A DNA stretch of 64,000 nt from Diploptera punctata (lineage: Eukaryota > Arthropoda > Insecta > Blattodea > Blaberidae), in the NCBI GenBank assembly GCA_030220185.1, contig JASPKZ010003424.1, forward strand, positions 1,423,501 to 1,487,500, in the 5' to 3' direction. A model generated the notes under the pieces. It saw nothing but the letters and a program-made list of their open reading frames with translations. It searched no databases and was not told where the DNA came from. A program made the translations under genes and the position numbers. Each line of letters begins with the position of its first letter. Position 1 is the stretch's first letter. Below are positions 42,928 through 53,656 of this stretch, one piece after another.

Positions 42928-43230
42928 GCCCATGTTTTCCCTTAACAGAGATTTAGGTACTGTCCCCCTACAGGGAAGAATTTGAAGCATACTAATTTAG
43001 TTACACTTGTTTTCGTATAAATGTCATTTGACTGGTCCGTTGTCAGCGTTCCGCCTCATACTGACATCTAGGAAGCCAAGTTAGTACTAGGACGAGGAAA
43101 TTCGGTAAATTTTGCTTAGAGGCCTTTTCATTCAGGCTTAAGAATCTTTTACGAGCCTGAAAATCTTCAGACTCGGGACCCACGGCATAAAGTCCCTCCC
43201 GGAGGACTTGCTCCTTGGATTTTTTCCTAT
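42928..43230 (-). mobile_element. SINE-2, 5'-truncated reverse copy
   Basis: Includes CTTTTACGAGCCTGAAAATC, TAAAGTCCCTCCCGGAGGAC and, beyond the body, CGCCTCATACTGACATCTAG. The long middle is shared with 63481-63882. The tRNA head is missing. Confidence 0.85.
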
Positions 43231-44310
43231 AATTTAATAAAATAAAAATATATTTGGACCATACATTCGACTTGATGAGAAATTCGCTTAGTTTAAGCAA
43301 GTCCTACGTGACAGACTTTTTGTTCTTCCACTTACGTTGTTCTCTGCATTTGTATTTTTTATCAGTCTTCTATTTGTTTGTTTTGAAATGCCCTCTTAAC
43401 ATATGTGTTCTTGATATTTCTTCTTTCCGTTATATTAAGTTTTCAAATAATTGGGTAAAAAGTCAAGAAAGTCGCCTCAGCGTATATTAAGATGTGTTAT
43501 GCAAATGTGGACTAGACTAAATGTAGAATACATGAAGTTTGCACAACATGGTTGGTTGAAAGACTGCAGAAAACGTTGATGTTGTTGAATGGCTCCTATG
43601 GAGTCTAATACAAGTCCCTTGTCTAAGTACTATGCTAATTCTGAGTGCTGGAGGAAGTTTTGCCACTCTGTTTGCCTCTGTGTTTCCACGCTCTTTGTCA
43701 TATTAATGGAGAGTTAAGGTTCCCTCTGATGATGTGAATTGAAAGAGATTTATTTACGAGTACTCTCTACGTTCAAGTTATATCAAGTGAATTTGAGGGT
43801 TACACCGAGCTCCACAAATATCCAATTGTGTGTTTGTGCAACTTGCCCATAATCAAACAGCATAACACAGCATTTCTCCAGTGGTGGCCATGTAATTATT
43901 CAACATTTTCTCCGGAACTTCAACATCTGTAAAATATATATTTCAATACTAAAGTGTCTTAAATTGAATACAAACGTGCGGCTATTTGTCTAAAAGATTT
44001 TTATTTATTTAGGGATTCCTACAATTATGTAGTTTTTTTCAACCAAATAAGGTTAAAATATAAAATGTCCAGTAATTTATCTTGTTTCTCCATTGTTCCT
44101 GTATAACTCATCTGTGTCTTGTAGACATTTCTTTTCCATATTATAGTTGGATGATAGAATTAACATCGAATATAGAAAAGTATTTAGAAAACCCTATAAA
44201 TATGTCGCACAGCCAGTATATCATTAAAATATGTGAAATTTATAAACACTTAATATTGGGGACATATGTTGTATTCATTAAAAACCTGTTAAATATAAAC
44301 AAATAAAAAT
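43231..44310. other. Unclassified sequence
   Basis: Short frames at 43254-43490 and 44082-44306 (+) have no domain. No repeat match noted. Confidence 0.3.
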
Positions 44311-44314
44311 TATC

Positions 44315-45018
44315 AAATATACAATTTCCAGTTCAGAAGATGATCTACAAAGAGCTATTTTTAATTTGGGAAAAATAAGTGTCAATTACGATTTTAAAAT
44401 TTCAAAGAATAAAACTAAAATTTAGCATTTAAAGGACATGAAAGGACATGCTACCTTAAGAGCAAAAATAGTAATTCATAACATTTTAGAGCAAGTGAAC
44501 AGTTATAAATATCCAGGTTTCAATTTATCATATGTTAAAATTGAAGATATTAATGACAAAATAAATACATTTAATCTAATGTGTGGCACTATTAAAAGAA
44601 CCCTTAAAAAGACAAGAAAAGGAACAAAAATAAATTTTATAAAGTAATGGCTGTTCCTGTATTGATGTATGGATCAGAATGTTGAACAATCACTAAAAGA
44701 CAAGAACAAAGATTGGAAGCAGCTGAGATGAGATTTTTAAGAAATATAGCAGGATATACTCTGCTGGATAAGAAAGGAACTAAGTATTTTCAAACTTACA
44801 TTCCGAATAATTAAATATAGGACCGACTGGAAAGAACATATTGATAGAATACCAGAAGGAAGATTTCCAAAATTATTGCTAAATTATAAACCTCACGCAA
44901 GGAGAAATGTTGGACGCCCACACAGAAGATGAACAATTTTAACAATTCTAGCTTTCATGAAACCGGAACAAGCCAAAAGGCTTAATCCCTGGATGGTGAT
45001 TGTGATGATGATGAAAAT
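44315..45018 (+). pseudogene. LINE-B reverse-transcriptase C-terminal half, longest copy
   Basis: It reaches further upstream than other LINE-B copies: SSEDDLQRAIFNLGKI and KISKNKTKI, then YKYPGFNLSYVKIEDINDKI, CGTIKRTLKKTRKGTKIN, the mutated 'LMYGSECWTI' region, HIDRIPEGRFPKLLLNYKPH and RRNVGRPHRR. The first part is the palm/thumb region just after the catalytic box ('Y.L.ISKNKTK' and 'YLG' motifs). Several stops and shifts. The 3' UTR AAACCGGAACAAGCCAAAAG and (GAT)n tail are intact. Confidence 0.87.
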
Positions 45019-45186
45019 TACATATAACACAAAAGTCTGTTTCAAACTCATGAAGTTATTATTCGTGTTTATATGAATAATGCTTAAGAGTAAAGTCCTG
45101 AGAAAAAAAATGTAAGTGCATGAAAACCCAACCCTAGTGATGATTTGAACATAATTTACGCCTATGTTATAAGTTATAACTATTCT

Positions 45187-45767
45187 TTATCATAAGTAAT
45201 GCCACGAGTGATTTACAATTTATCTAGAGGATTTGAAAATCAAGAGTGGTATTTGTTAGGACTATTTAACGAATAAAATTAAGCTGTTTACTCTAAAGTC
45301 ATTATTTAAATTCAGTTACCGGCATTTTAAAATATTTATATATTTAATGTAAGTGACGATGTTTGAAAAAAATCAGAAATGTGAGTTTATGTATATTCAC
45401 TGCAACTTTATCATATTATTTATTGTCAAATAGGTTCGCAATATTGTAAGAATGCACCCTAGTGGAAATATAATGAAATACTTCAAACTGCATATTATAA
45501 TCAACATTATAGATTATTAATTTATTTTTTTTAGTAAACAACTCAGTAAAATCATGGAATCTGTTCATTATTTGCTGTATTCACTGTATTTGTTGGAGAA
45601 AAGTAATACTCTGAGCTGTTCACAATATTAAAAAGGAAGAGCTTTCTTTATCACAAACGCAGGAGATAAGTGGAAATCGATAAACAATACTGTCATTGGT
45701 TGTAAAACAAAATTCATTGAAATGTGATTGGTCATTGGCTACCATTTGGGGCATGAGTTAAATAGTC
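45187..45767 (+). mobile_element. Element H copy 4, shortened
   Basis: Starts TTATCATAAGTAATGCCACG and ends GCATGAGTTAAATAGTC. The inner part of the 5' hairpin is deleted (GATTTACAATTTATCTAGAG), and internal blocks are shortened to 580 bp in total. Confidence 0.85.
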
Positions 45768-46441
45768 CCAAAATATTAATTAATTTGAAAAATTAACTTT
45801 CTTTCTTTAAATATAAATAATCATTTAACCACAAAAGTTCCATAAAAATGACAAAAAAAAAATAGATAGATGAAGAAAGCTATACAAACTCTTGGAAAGT
45901 ATCCAGCAGACTGGATGAGCAGAGTTCAGGAGGATAGATGTACAGTATGTTTGGAATGGACATTTTGGTAGTATGTTTAGTTTAGTATGAAGCAAGGTTG
46001 CCTAGCTTGTATATTTTATGAAACGGAGCTCTGAATTTATAATTGATGGTCGCAGTGATGACCAACACATAAATCTGTCTCCTGATGCTGGTATCTTCTT
46101 TGATCCTGCGAACCGAAACTTGATACTTCCTGCGGACGCCCACTGGTAAGCCAGTTTGGAGAGAACCGTTGTTTCAGTGAACACACCTGTTTAATACCCG
46201 GGGGTGACCAATCCAAACCTATATATTATATCTAATAAAAATATTTATTTTACACTAAAGGCAGAAATATGCCCCTCCAGAAATCGAACCTGCAATATTT
46301 TGGCTTGTAGAATATTGTCTTAACTATAATCGCTTCAGCGTGTACTATATCGTGAACATTATTAATGTCCATGCTTTTGTGTTTGTTGTCATTGTGTGGT
46401 TAGATATGTCAGCCATAAAACTCTGTATTAAATAACTTACT
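45768..46441. other. AT-rich sequence with a tRNA-like fragment
   Basis: 46265-46350 shows CAGAAATCGAACCTGCAATA followed by a reversed A-box-like segment, a decayed minus-strand SINE head. The rest is unassigned. Confidence 0.4.
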
Positions 46442-46520
46442 CTAATAACTCACTGACAGTATCTAACGGGGAGGTTCATGCGCGAACAGGCATTATCTTT
46501 CCATATATCCATATCCTTTT
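46442..46520 (-). pseudogene. LINE-A terminus, decayed
   Basis: AATAACTCACTGACAGTATC and GAGGTTCATGCGCGAACAGG align with the LINE-A end in reverse. Confidence 0.6.
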
Positions 46521-46849
46521 CTTTTAGATTTTGTTGACAAGTGGATATACTACTTTTTACTCTAAAATGTCTTCATGATGAAAACTATCACCACATTAAC
46601 TTCTGCTTGGATCATGTGTTTGTATACTGTATTTCTGAAACCTGCACGTTGTAATGTATCTATTGTATACAGTAGTTTCCAGTGGGTAGAAAAATCAGTC
46701 GTGAACAAGGATAAAAATTAACTCGTAATAATATACATATCTGATTATAAATACCGACTTTTTTGTGTTAATTATGCATATATTTAGCTTTACAAATATA
46801 TGTAGCTTTCAATCTGAATTACTATACAAATCATAAAAAAAATTCAATG

Positions 46850-47012
46850 TAATGGTACAATTTTCTAAGTAGCGAGAAAAAAAGATAAAGCCTACCATTT
46901 TTCGAAGTTAAAATTTAATAATATCTAGTATTAAATATTATTAAATTTTAACATTTCGAAAAATGGTAAACTTTATTTGTTCTTCTCCTTCCTTAGAAAA
47001 TTGTACCAATAC
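46850..47012. mobile_element. Foldback MITE, ~75-bp arms
   Basis: AATGGTACAATTTTCTAAG at left mirrors CTTAGAAAATTGTACCAAT at right, and ACCATTTTTCGAAGTTAAAA mirrors TTTTAACATTTCGAAAAATG nearer the centre at about 46931. It lies immediately before LINE-D copy 2. Confidence 0.8.
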
Positions 47013-47014
47013 AT

Positions 47015-47430
47015 TAAAAAAAAAAAACAAGACTGACTTCATCAGAGAAGTAGCGTCAAAATACAACCTGCCACGCACCCCAGCCTACGAAGCACACATA
47101 AGAGAGAGATCAGAAAAAGCAGAGGATATAGACCGCGGATTCTTCCTGACCCCAGCGATGAATACTGAAGAATGGAAGGAACCGAACTTCTCCCTGAAAC
47201 ACGTGTTCACGAGGACAGCCACACAATGATTCCACTACAGAAAATGTACCCAAAAAGGGTTCCACCTCGCATCGAACCAGTGTCTCTGCAAGTTATGTGA
47301 CAAAAATGTGAACAATACCACCTAATTGACTGCATAGCAAGAAGAAAGCCTCTAAAATTCTACGCAGCTGATAATAACTTTCAATAATTGTATCCTAATG
47401 TACACAGTGTATTTAATAAATATTTTTAAA
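47015..47430 (+). pseudogene. LINE-D 3' end, better copy
   Basis: The frame 46963-47229 reads KTDFIREVASKYNLPRTPAY, EAHIRERSEKAEDIDRGFF and EEWKEPNFSLKHVFTRTATQ. After a stop it continues YRKCTQKGFHLASNQC and LCKLCDKNVNN, the C-x-x-C knuckle. The end is ATGTACACAGTGTATTTAAT plus AAA. Codon use looks less decayed than neighbours. Only the C-terminus is present. Confidence 0.7.
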
Positions 47431-47499
47431 AAATTGCATCCATAACAATAAAACTGTCACGACAGATTTTCATTATCTTCATTATCATTGAAATGTTAT

Positions 47500-47815
47500 A
47501 TTTAGGCTGAGTTAAAGCTGTTTTATATTTCAATATGTTCTTCATTTCTCCTGCGTTGTTTGGGGTCTTCTTGTGTTTCTGTATTCTTTAGATTGATATT
47601 GGAATATCCTTTTTGGGAAACGATTTAAATATTCATTGTGTGCATATGATTTAACCAATTATTTTTATATATGTGGATATATTTTACTATGTTAAACCTT
47701 TAGCCTTACATGAATATTTCTCTTTTCATCCAAACTATTTAGATCTAAAAGAGGACCCACAAATCTCATCTGTGCAACTTGTAAATCGGTTTTATGTCTA
47801 GAATTCAAAATATGA
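47500..47815 (-). pseudogene. LINE-B tail, decayed
   Basis: Reverse complement: LQVAQMRFVGPLLDLNSLDE with KRNIHVRLK, then a shift to NWLNHMHTMN, and RIFQYQSKEYRNTRRPQ. Compare 'LQSAEMRFLR' and 'W..H..RM...R.PK....Y.PKG.R..GRP'. Confidence 0.65.
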
Positions 47816-47856
47816 TTTTCATTATTGCAATTTAGCTGGACTTTTATTTATTTTTT

Positions 47857-48235
47857 GCAAATGCCCAGGTTGTCTTTCGACATTTCTGGTGTTCTCTCCT
47901 GGCATGGCGTACTTGTAACCCATTTCTGAGGTTGGGGCGCCTGGAAGGCGGGGTTACGTTGCCCCGATGATATGATGGGTGATGATGATGATAGTGATGC
48001 ACCAAAAGAGTCCCTAATCCTAAGCTTAATCTAAAATGAATATGAATGATGATTGCGGTGGCCATATGATTTCGGGGACCGTTTGGGCCTTAAAGTTTTC
48101 CTGATATATTTGTCTTATAGGTGAGGAAAAACCCCGATAAACACCTCACCCAGAAAACTGTCCCAATCGGGGATCGAACCCGGGCCCGCTGCGTGACAAG
48201 GCAGCACGTTACCTCGAGACCATAGCGGTGGACAG
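47857..48235 (-). mobile_element. SINE-1 head with type-X tail
   Basis: Complete from head (CCATAGCGGTGGACA on plus) through B box (GGGGATCGAACCCGGGCC on plus) to the X tail (CGACATTTCTGGTGTTCTCT, GGCGTACTTGTAACCCATTT). Closely parallels 3698-4074. Confidence 0.9.
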
Positions 48236-48239
48236 GGGG

Positions 48240-48790
48240 TGAATTATTTAAAAAAAAAATATTCGAAAAACAAATGTCATTGTCGAATAAATTTTTGGGT
48301 CGCTAACCCCATTAGTGGCAATCCTGGTGGCATTTAAACTTAAATTTTATAAAGATGAAAACTAAAATGAAAAATGGATCGAGATTAATATCTATTCCAC
48401 ACTTTTTAGGATCGCTAAGCTTATTAGTGAGAATCCAGATGGTATTTAAGCTCAGGTTAAGTTCTGATGCCATTTACTCAAGTTTGAATCTTGCACCTTT
48501 AAGCGGATTAGAAGGGGTAGATAATAAAACGCCCAAAATGACCGAGATTATTGTCGAAACCATGGTTTTTAGGATCGCTCATCTGAATTGTGATAGCATA
48601 GATGACGTTTAATCACATGTTGGATCTCTAGCACGCTTGAGGATGAAGGGACGAGAAGGGGGAAAAAATAGTTCCAAATTGGCCGAGAATAGTGCCGAAT
48701 ACATAGTTTTACGAGGTCACTAATTTGAATGTTGCTAAGAAGATTGAGATAAATACATACCCGAGCAACGCCGGGCAATCAGCTTGTATA
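48240..48790 (-). mobile_element. Probable decayed P-like element
   Basis: The right end, CCCGAGCAACGCCGGGCAAT followed by CAGCTTGTA, is the reverse of a P-type start (AGCTGATTGCCCGGCGTTGC). The body has two similar AGGATCGCTAAGC / AGGATCGCTCATC blocks. A frame at 48355-48612 has no domain. The left boundary is unsure. Confidence 0.45.
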
Positions 48791-49589
48791 CATATATTTG
48801 TAAACCTTAAATATAATTAACACAAGGAAGTTTAATAATACCAGCTAATTAGAATTTGATAAAGTTTTGATTATAACCTACTTATTGTCCTTCTTGTCAG
48901 CCCACTTTTCTTATAAGCATAAAATCGTGAATTAAGGCTTTGTTCTCAAAAATGTAATGCCATGGGTCCTGTGTCTTCTATTTATGGAACATAATAGAAC
49001 TTCCAAGCCTGAAGTAAGAGGCCTCAAAGGAAAAATTGTCGGCTCTTCCATGACTAGATTTGAATTACGACGCTAATGACCTGAGCTGTTTGAAAGCACT
49101 GTTAAATAGAATACTAGGTTAATCTATAAAAAATTTCTAAATTGAGTTAATCTCTGTGGTCTGGATCTTACTCGTTTATATAATAGAGTACCGCGGCTTC
49201 ATGTATTGCCTTTTTTTTTTTTTTTTTTCTCTTTCTGAGTTTTGTTCTTTGTAGACTTTTAGTATTTAATTCTATTTCAAACATGAAATACGAGGACCGT
49301 GGTTAGAATTTGTCAAGCCAAGCCTTTCTTGCCCGTTTGATTTTAATTTTTAATGAACAGTAAATTGTAATTACCAATTAATGAAAATTTATTTATCCTA
49401 ACGGTTGAGGAAAATAAAAGAAAAATCCTAATCAGATGGGCGATACAAAAATGTATACATTCGATTTCAATAACACGACTCTCAAACTGTACCGTCTCAA
49501 TAAACTTGCTCCGTTGCTTAATTTAAACTTTTTATTAAGCTATAAAATAATCAAGTATGAAGAAGATCTTGGTAGTATAAAAGTCCATC
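48791..49589. other. Unclassified AT-rich sequence
   Basis: A weak SINE-2-like scrap (AAGAGGCCTCAAAGGAAAAAT near 49018) is the only recognisable item. Confidence 0.3.
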
Positions 49590-49985
49590 TGTAAATCGAA
49601 TTTATGGACTGATTTTGCTGGCTATCTTTCTTCCGGAATATATCTTTCTTTTATTAATTAAATCTTGTGTATCCAGATTCGTTGCAAGAAAACAAAGTGG
49701 CTTTTAGAGCGATTTTAAAATGTTGGCTCCTGATACTCGGATTTCCGCGGTTTTTGGAGAATATTTTTCTCGTTCTATTTCAATGGCATGTACAGAGTTT
49801 TGTTGCGGAAAATCGAAAATTGCTGCCGCTGGAACGATTTCAAATTTTCGTTTCAGGTTAACCCACACTGCTAATTAACCGATTTTGTTGATTAACAAAC
49901 TCGATCTTACATTTCTTAATTGATTGCTACATGCTGAATTTGGTTCCAGAAAAAAATTAATTGTGGCCGTAGAGCGTTTACATAC
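49590..49985 (+). repeat. Copy of the repeat tandemly arrayed at 16.8-17.7 kb
   Basis: GGACTGATTTTGCTGGCTAT, TTGCAAGAAAACAAAGTGGC, GAAAATCGAAAATTGCTGCC and TTTTCGTTTCAGGTTAACCC recur in the same order. The 64-codon frame 49667-49861 is incidental. Confidence 0.75.
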
Positions 49986-50004
49986 AGGGAAGTAGATTAT
50001 TCAG

Positions 50005-50275
50005 TATAAAATTAACTGGAGCGCTTTCGGAAGTTATCTTCCATCTTCTGCAGGTTGAGCTTCCGCTACTCGTTGTTGTTGTGTACGGTGATGTATACTC
50101 CAACTGTTTGTAGCAGCAACTGACTTGTTTTTGACGATCTCGTATAATGGGTTTGACTGGGATGCGTTCTCATTAAGAAGTGAGTTGTTTGTTTCCTTTA
50201 TAATTTCAGTACACAACAACAACGCGTTGCAGAAGACGTAAGGTAACTTCCGAAAGCGCTCCAGTTAGTTTTATA
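50005..50275. mobile_element. Foldback element, ~48-bp arms
   Basis: Left arm TATAAAATTAACTGGAGCGC and TTTCGGAAGTTATCTTC oppose the right arm ending GAAAGCGCTCCAGTTAGTTT, TATA. A second inner pair, GTTGTTGTTGTGTAC and GTACACAACAACAAC, lies inside. A 62-codon minus frame (50034-50222) is incidental. Confidence 0.8.
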
Positions 50276-50402
50276 TGCAATATTTTAACAAAGTTGAGGA
50301 CGACGGCACCTACCAACAGGTACATTTAATTTTCAACTTTCATCATATGACTTCACCTCAACGGAATTTGATATGAATTTTACTAGTATTGAGATTATTC
50401 AA

Positions 50403-50506
50403 GGGATGATGGGAAAACATTTGCTCAAGATAGGATATATAGCGATTTTATGTCCGTGCGGCCATGAACCTACGGGTTCGATTGCGTCAATAAGTTAGTT
50501 AGTTAG
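50403..50506 (+). pseudogene. LINE-A 3' end
   Basis: GATGATGGGAAAACATTTGC, TATGTCCGTGCGGCCATGAA and TTAGTTAGTTAG give the terminus in sense orientation. Confidence 0.8.
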
Positions 50507-50514
50507 AGCTCTAA

Positions 50515-50557
50515 TACACACACACACACACACATATATATATATCCGCGAAAATGT

Positions 50558-50610
<53 letters not shown>
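50515..50610. repeat. (CA)n (TA)n compound microsatellites
   Basis: (CA)n at 50516-50534 runs into (TA)n; then, after a 24-bp gap with CCGCGAAAATGTACAA, a longer (TA)n. Confidence 0.9.
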
Positions 50611-50613
<3 letters not shown>

Positions 50614-50735
50614 AGATTTTCGCGGATATACGTATGATTAAGAAATGTTTATTAGGTTTTCCGCGTCAAGGTTTCAAGTTTGGCCTCTGGCCACTGATTT
50701 CGACGTTTCGATTGTTCCCTCATACTATTATCAAG

Positions 50736-50738
<3 letters not shown>
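50611..50738 (-). mobile_element. One-armed relative of the 11.8-kb foldback
   Basis: AGATTTTCGCGGATAT, TGATTAAGAAATGTTTATTA and AAGTTTGGCCTCTGGCC match the reverse complement of 11870-12020. Lies between (TA)n tracts. Confidence 0.65.

Positions 50739-50786
<48 letters not shown>
50739..50786. repeat. (TA)n tract
   Basis: About 23 TA units. Confidence 0.92.
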
Positions 50787-50787
<1 letters not shown>

Positions 50788-51379
50788 TGGTAATTTTCGA
50801 TGTCTATTAATTAAGTAGGTGCAATGGCAATATGTAAAAGTTTTTTTAAAAAAAGTTCATAAGAACAATCTGTTAGCTTAATTATTTTAGAATTTGCAAA
50901 ATAAAAATGGCAATTTGATACCCCTGATCTATTAGAGAAGCAAAGTTGCCCTGAAGTATTTTTATGCGTAGACAATCAACCATCCGACAAGGAGTCGCCC
51001 GGCCCAGAAGTTGGAAATTGGCGTCCTTGGAACATCGGAGTCAAGGAACTCCAGTGGACTTGAAGAGGTGAAGTTGCAAGCAAACCCGTCTGCTGGACAC
51101 GCACAAAAAATAGTGGGCGAACACTTGCAGCATTTCCTTAATCTGCATCATGCCATAATGTCAGGCAGTAATGATTCCATAGGTTCAACAACCACTCATT
51201 TCATTCCTTGATGAACTCGCCACCTATAGGATCCGGATTAGTGTCCAACTACAATAACATTTCAAATTTTAACATCTTGCTTTCTTGCTTTGACCAACGC
51301 CCAACATGTTACACAGAATTCAAGATATCCTTGTTTTTAATGAATTCCGAAGGATTGTAGCTATTGAGGTTGGTTTAAG

Positions 51380-51383
<4 letters not shown>
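50787..51383. other. Unclassified; open frame 51011-51211
   Basis: A 66-codon plus frame (51011-51211), MEIGVLGTSESRNSSGLEEV onward, lies in a GC-richer stretch at 50980-51230 with balanced codon composition. No domain recognised and no repeat partner. It could be an exon, retrocopy or part of a retroelement. Confidence 0.35.

Positions 51384-51431
<48 letters not shown>
51384..51431. repeat. (TA)n tract
   Basis: About 23 TA units, at the left end of a P element. Confidence 0.92.
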
Positions 51432-51434
<3 letters not shown>

Positions 51435-51917
51435 TAGAAGTCCCGGCCACGCTATGCTGTGGCTAAGCTAAGGTATACGTTAAAAATGTTAATTAAGTTG
51501 CTGTCTTTCAGACAGATTACTTAAAACTAATACTTACACACGAAATTAATAATATTGAAAATAAAATAAACACTGAACACACTTAAATTATGAAATAATC
51601 AATATTTGTAATTCAATTGAAATTCGCGGTTGCAACAAAAAGCACAGCCATCTGGATCTCTTTGTTAAATAATAAACCAATTACCTTACCAAATTACCTT
51701 ACACCGCCATCTGTTAGAATCGTATGGAACTCACAGATAATTATAACTCTTTGTTAAATAATAAACAAATAATTTGCAATAAAAATAATGCGACTATAAA
51801 TTTAGTTATAAACTACCCTAAGTCTCAAGTTGGATCAAACTGCACACAGTGTACACAATTTTATTAAAATCGGTTCAGTAGTTTAGGATTCCATCGCGGA
51901 CAAACAACGTGACACGA

Positions 51918-51925
<8 letters not shown>
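51432..51925 (+). mobile_element. P-family retroposon copy, internally deleted
   Basis: ACTAGAAGTCCCGGCCACGC at left; AAATCGGTTCAGTAGTTTAG and GACAAACAACGTGACACGAA at right. Collinear with 9655-10745 except that the gag-like 600 bp are absent. A 25-bp internal stutter (ACCAATTACCTTACCAAATT) is private to this copy. Confidence 0.82.

Positions 51926-51960
<35 letters not shown>
51926..51960. repeat. (TA)n tract
   Basis: About 17 TA units between a P element and a LINE-B fragment. Confidence 0.9.
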
Positions 51961-51963
<3 letters not shown>

Positions 51964-53080
51964 GATGAGGACAGATACAAAACTAAGATTACATAACATC
52001 ACATCAAAAGCTGCTCTAAAATACGGAAGTGAAATTTGGATGTTAAATAAAATAAATTCTTATAAACTTAGAGTAAGCCAAATGCGTTTTATACATTCAC
52101 TGTTAGGAATTAATAGACTGTATTACCAAAGGAACACTATTATCATAAGTAATGCCACGAGTGATTTCCAAATTATCGATAAATCCACGACTCACGAAGT
52201 GAGGAGTGAATTTATTTAGAAAATTTGGAAGTCAAGAATGACATTTGTTAGGACTATTTAACGAATAAAATTAATTACTCGCAAATCATTATTTAAATAT
52301 AGTTATTCTAAAATATTTTTATATTTAATGTTAACGGTGATGTTTGAAAACAAACGAGAAACGTTTGTTTGTACTTGCAGATCACATTATTGCCAATGGG
52401 TCGCAATATTGTAAGAATGCACCCTAGTGGAGAAAAAATGAAACACATCAAAGTGTTTATAACCAACATTATGGGTCATTAATAATCTCTAATGTCCTAT
52501 GATGTAAATTATACTTTTCTGGGACGTAAATTCCAGGTAAATAATACGTTTATGAAAGTGCAAAGAGTGGCTTCTTTTTATTGTGGTATAATCAATTACT
52601 ACACCTGTTTTTCTATTATATCCCGCAAGCTGTATCTGTGTACATTCCTGCACTATATATACAATCTGGTAGCTGTGTTTGTTGGAGAGACTGTCACTGC
52701 AAAATAATGCTATGCCTTATTCAGAATATTAAAACGGAAGAGCTTCCTTTAATATTATACACTTAATTGATAAATATCGGGTGTGATTGGTTGTAAAAAA
52801 ACGTGATTGGTCATTGACTCCCATTTGGGACATGAGTTAAATAGTCATAGAAAAACTTGGAGTACCAAGTTTAGATGGAGATATAGAAAGATACCAACAA
52901 GAATTGAAAAATCATCTGAAAAGAATGGAAAGAAATACATTTCCAAAATTGGCGTTCTAATATACTCCAACTGGACATAGGGGCCAAGGAAGACCATAAC
53001 ATCGGTGGAAAGATCAAGACCATCTTCGTTAGATTTAGCGTCACAAGTCACATGGCAAAACGGATTTGTTCATGATAATA
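51961..53080 (+). pseudogene. LINE-B C-terminus split by element H
   Basis: The left part (51961-52139) reads RTDTKLRLHNITSKAALKYG, SEIWML and LRVSQMRFIHSLLGINRL. The right part (52847-53080) resumes as EKLGVPSLDGDIERYQQELK, NHLKRMERNTFPKLAF, with stops, then 'HRGQGRP..RWKDQ'. The two parts join in order with the family, so the intervening 707 bp was inserted later. Confidence 0.85.
52140..52846 (+). mobile_element. Element H copy 5, inserted in LINE-B
   Basis: TTATCATAAGTAATGCCACG to CATGAGTTAAATAGTC, 707 bp. The hairpin (52151-52240) contains ATCCACGACTCACGAAGTGA with GGAGTGAATTTAT. The host sequence on both sides is known, so the ends are well defined: ACTA before and ATAG after. Confidence 0.92.
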
Positions 53081-53083
53081 TAT

Positions 53084-53384
53084 TCACCGCTGTGGTCTCG
53101 AGGTAGTGTGCTGCCTTGTCACGCAGCGGGCCCGGGTTCGATCCCGGTCGGGACAAGCTTTCTGGGTCAGGTTTTTTTCGGGGTTTTTCCTCACCTGTAA
53201 GACAAATTTCAGGAAGCTTAGGGTCCAACGGTCCCCGAAAATCATCCGGTCATCATCATTATCCATCACGGTGTGGAAAGCAACGGGAAGCTACCACACC
53301 TATAATTCCCTAGTAAAGCTGCAAAGCATAGCATGAAAATGCTATGATTGCAGTGAAAGACCTGTCCTCGGGTAGAATTACTAT

Positions 53385-53387
<3 letters not shown>
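53084..53387 (+). mobile_element. SINE-1, type-Y tail
   Basis: TTCACCGCTGTGGTCTCGAG, box GGGTTCGATCCCGGTCGGG (one C lost), tail TATGGATATATA into (TA)n. The body is shortened around the (CAT)n stretch. Confidence 0.9.

Positions 53388-53420
<33 letters not shown>
53388..53420. repeat. (TA)n tract at SINE 3' end
   Basis: About 16 TA units continuing the tail. Confidence 0.9.
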
Positions 53421-53428
<8 letters not shown>

Positions 53429-53467
53429 GGACCCTGTCATAAACGCTGTGTATAAATGAATATTTTA

Positions 53468-53540
53468 TGGCATATATGGGAATCGAATCAGCATCCCTGA
53501 TATACTGGGAAGAATCCTAACCGTTACACCACAGAAACTA
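53468..53540 (-). mobile_element. tRNA-like SINE head, fragment
   Basis: Reverse of GTGGTGTAACGGTTAGGATT with B-like GATTCGATTCCCATATATG. Resembles the fragment at 355-422. Confidence 0.45.
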
Positions 53541-53656
53541 TTTATTTGATAAAGTTAAAAGCATATGATTTTCATTTCCACTTCACTAATTACATAACCT
53601 TAATTCAAGTTAATGTAAACTTAATAACAACAATATGATAGAATATAAACTTAATA

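Noticed and set aside
52140..52846. Element H as a Helitron
   Set aside because: A hairpin near one end is suggestive, but the ends do not read TC...CTRR and no insertion between A and T is seen.
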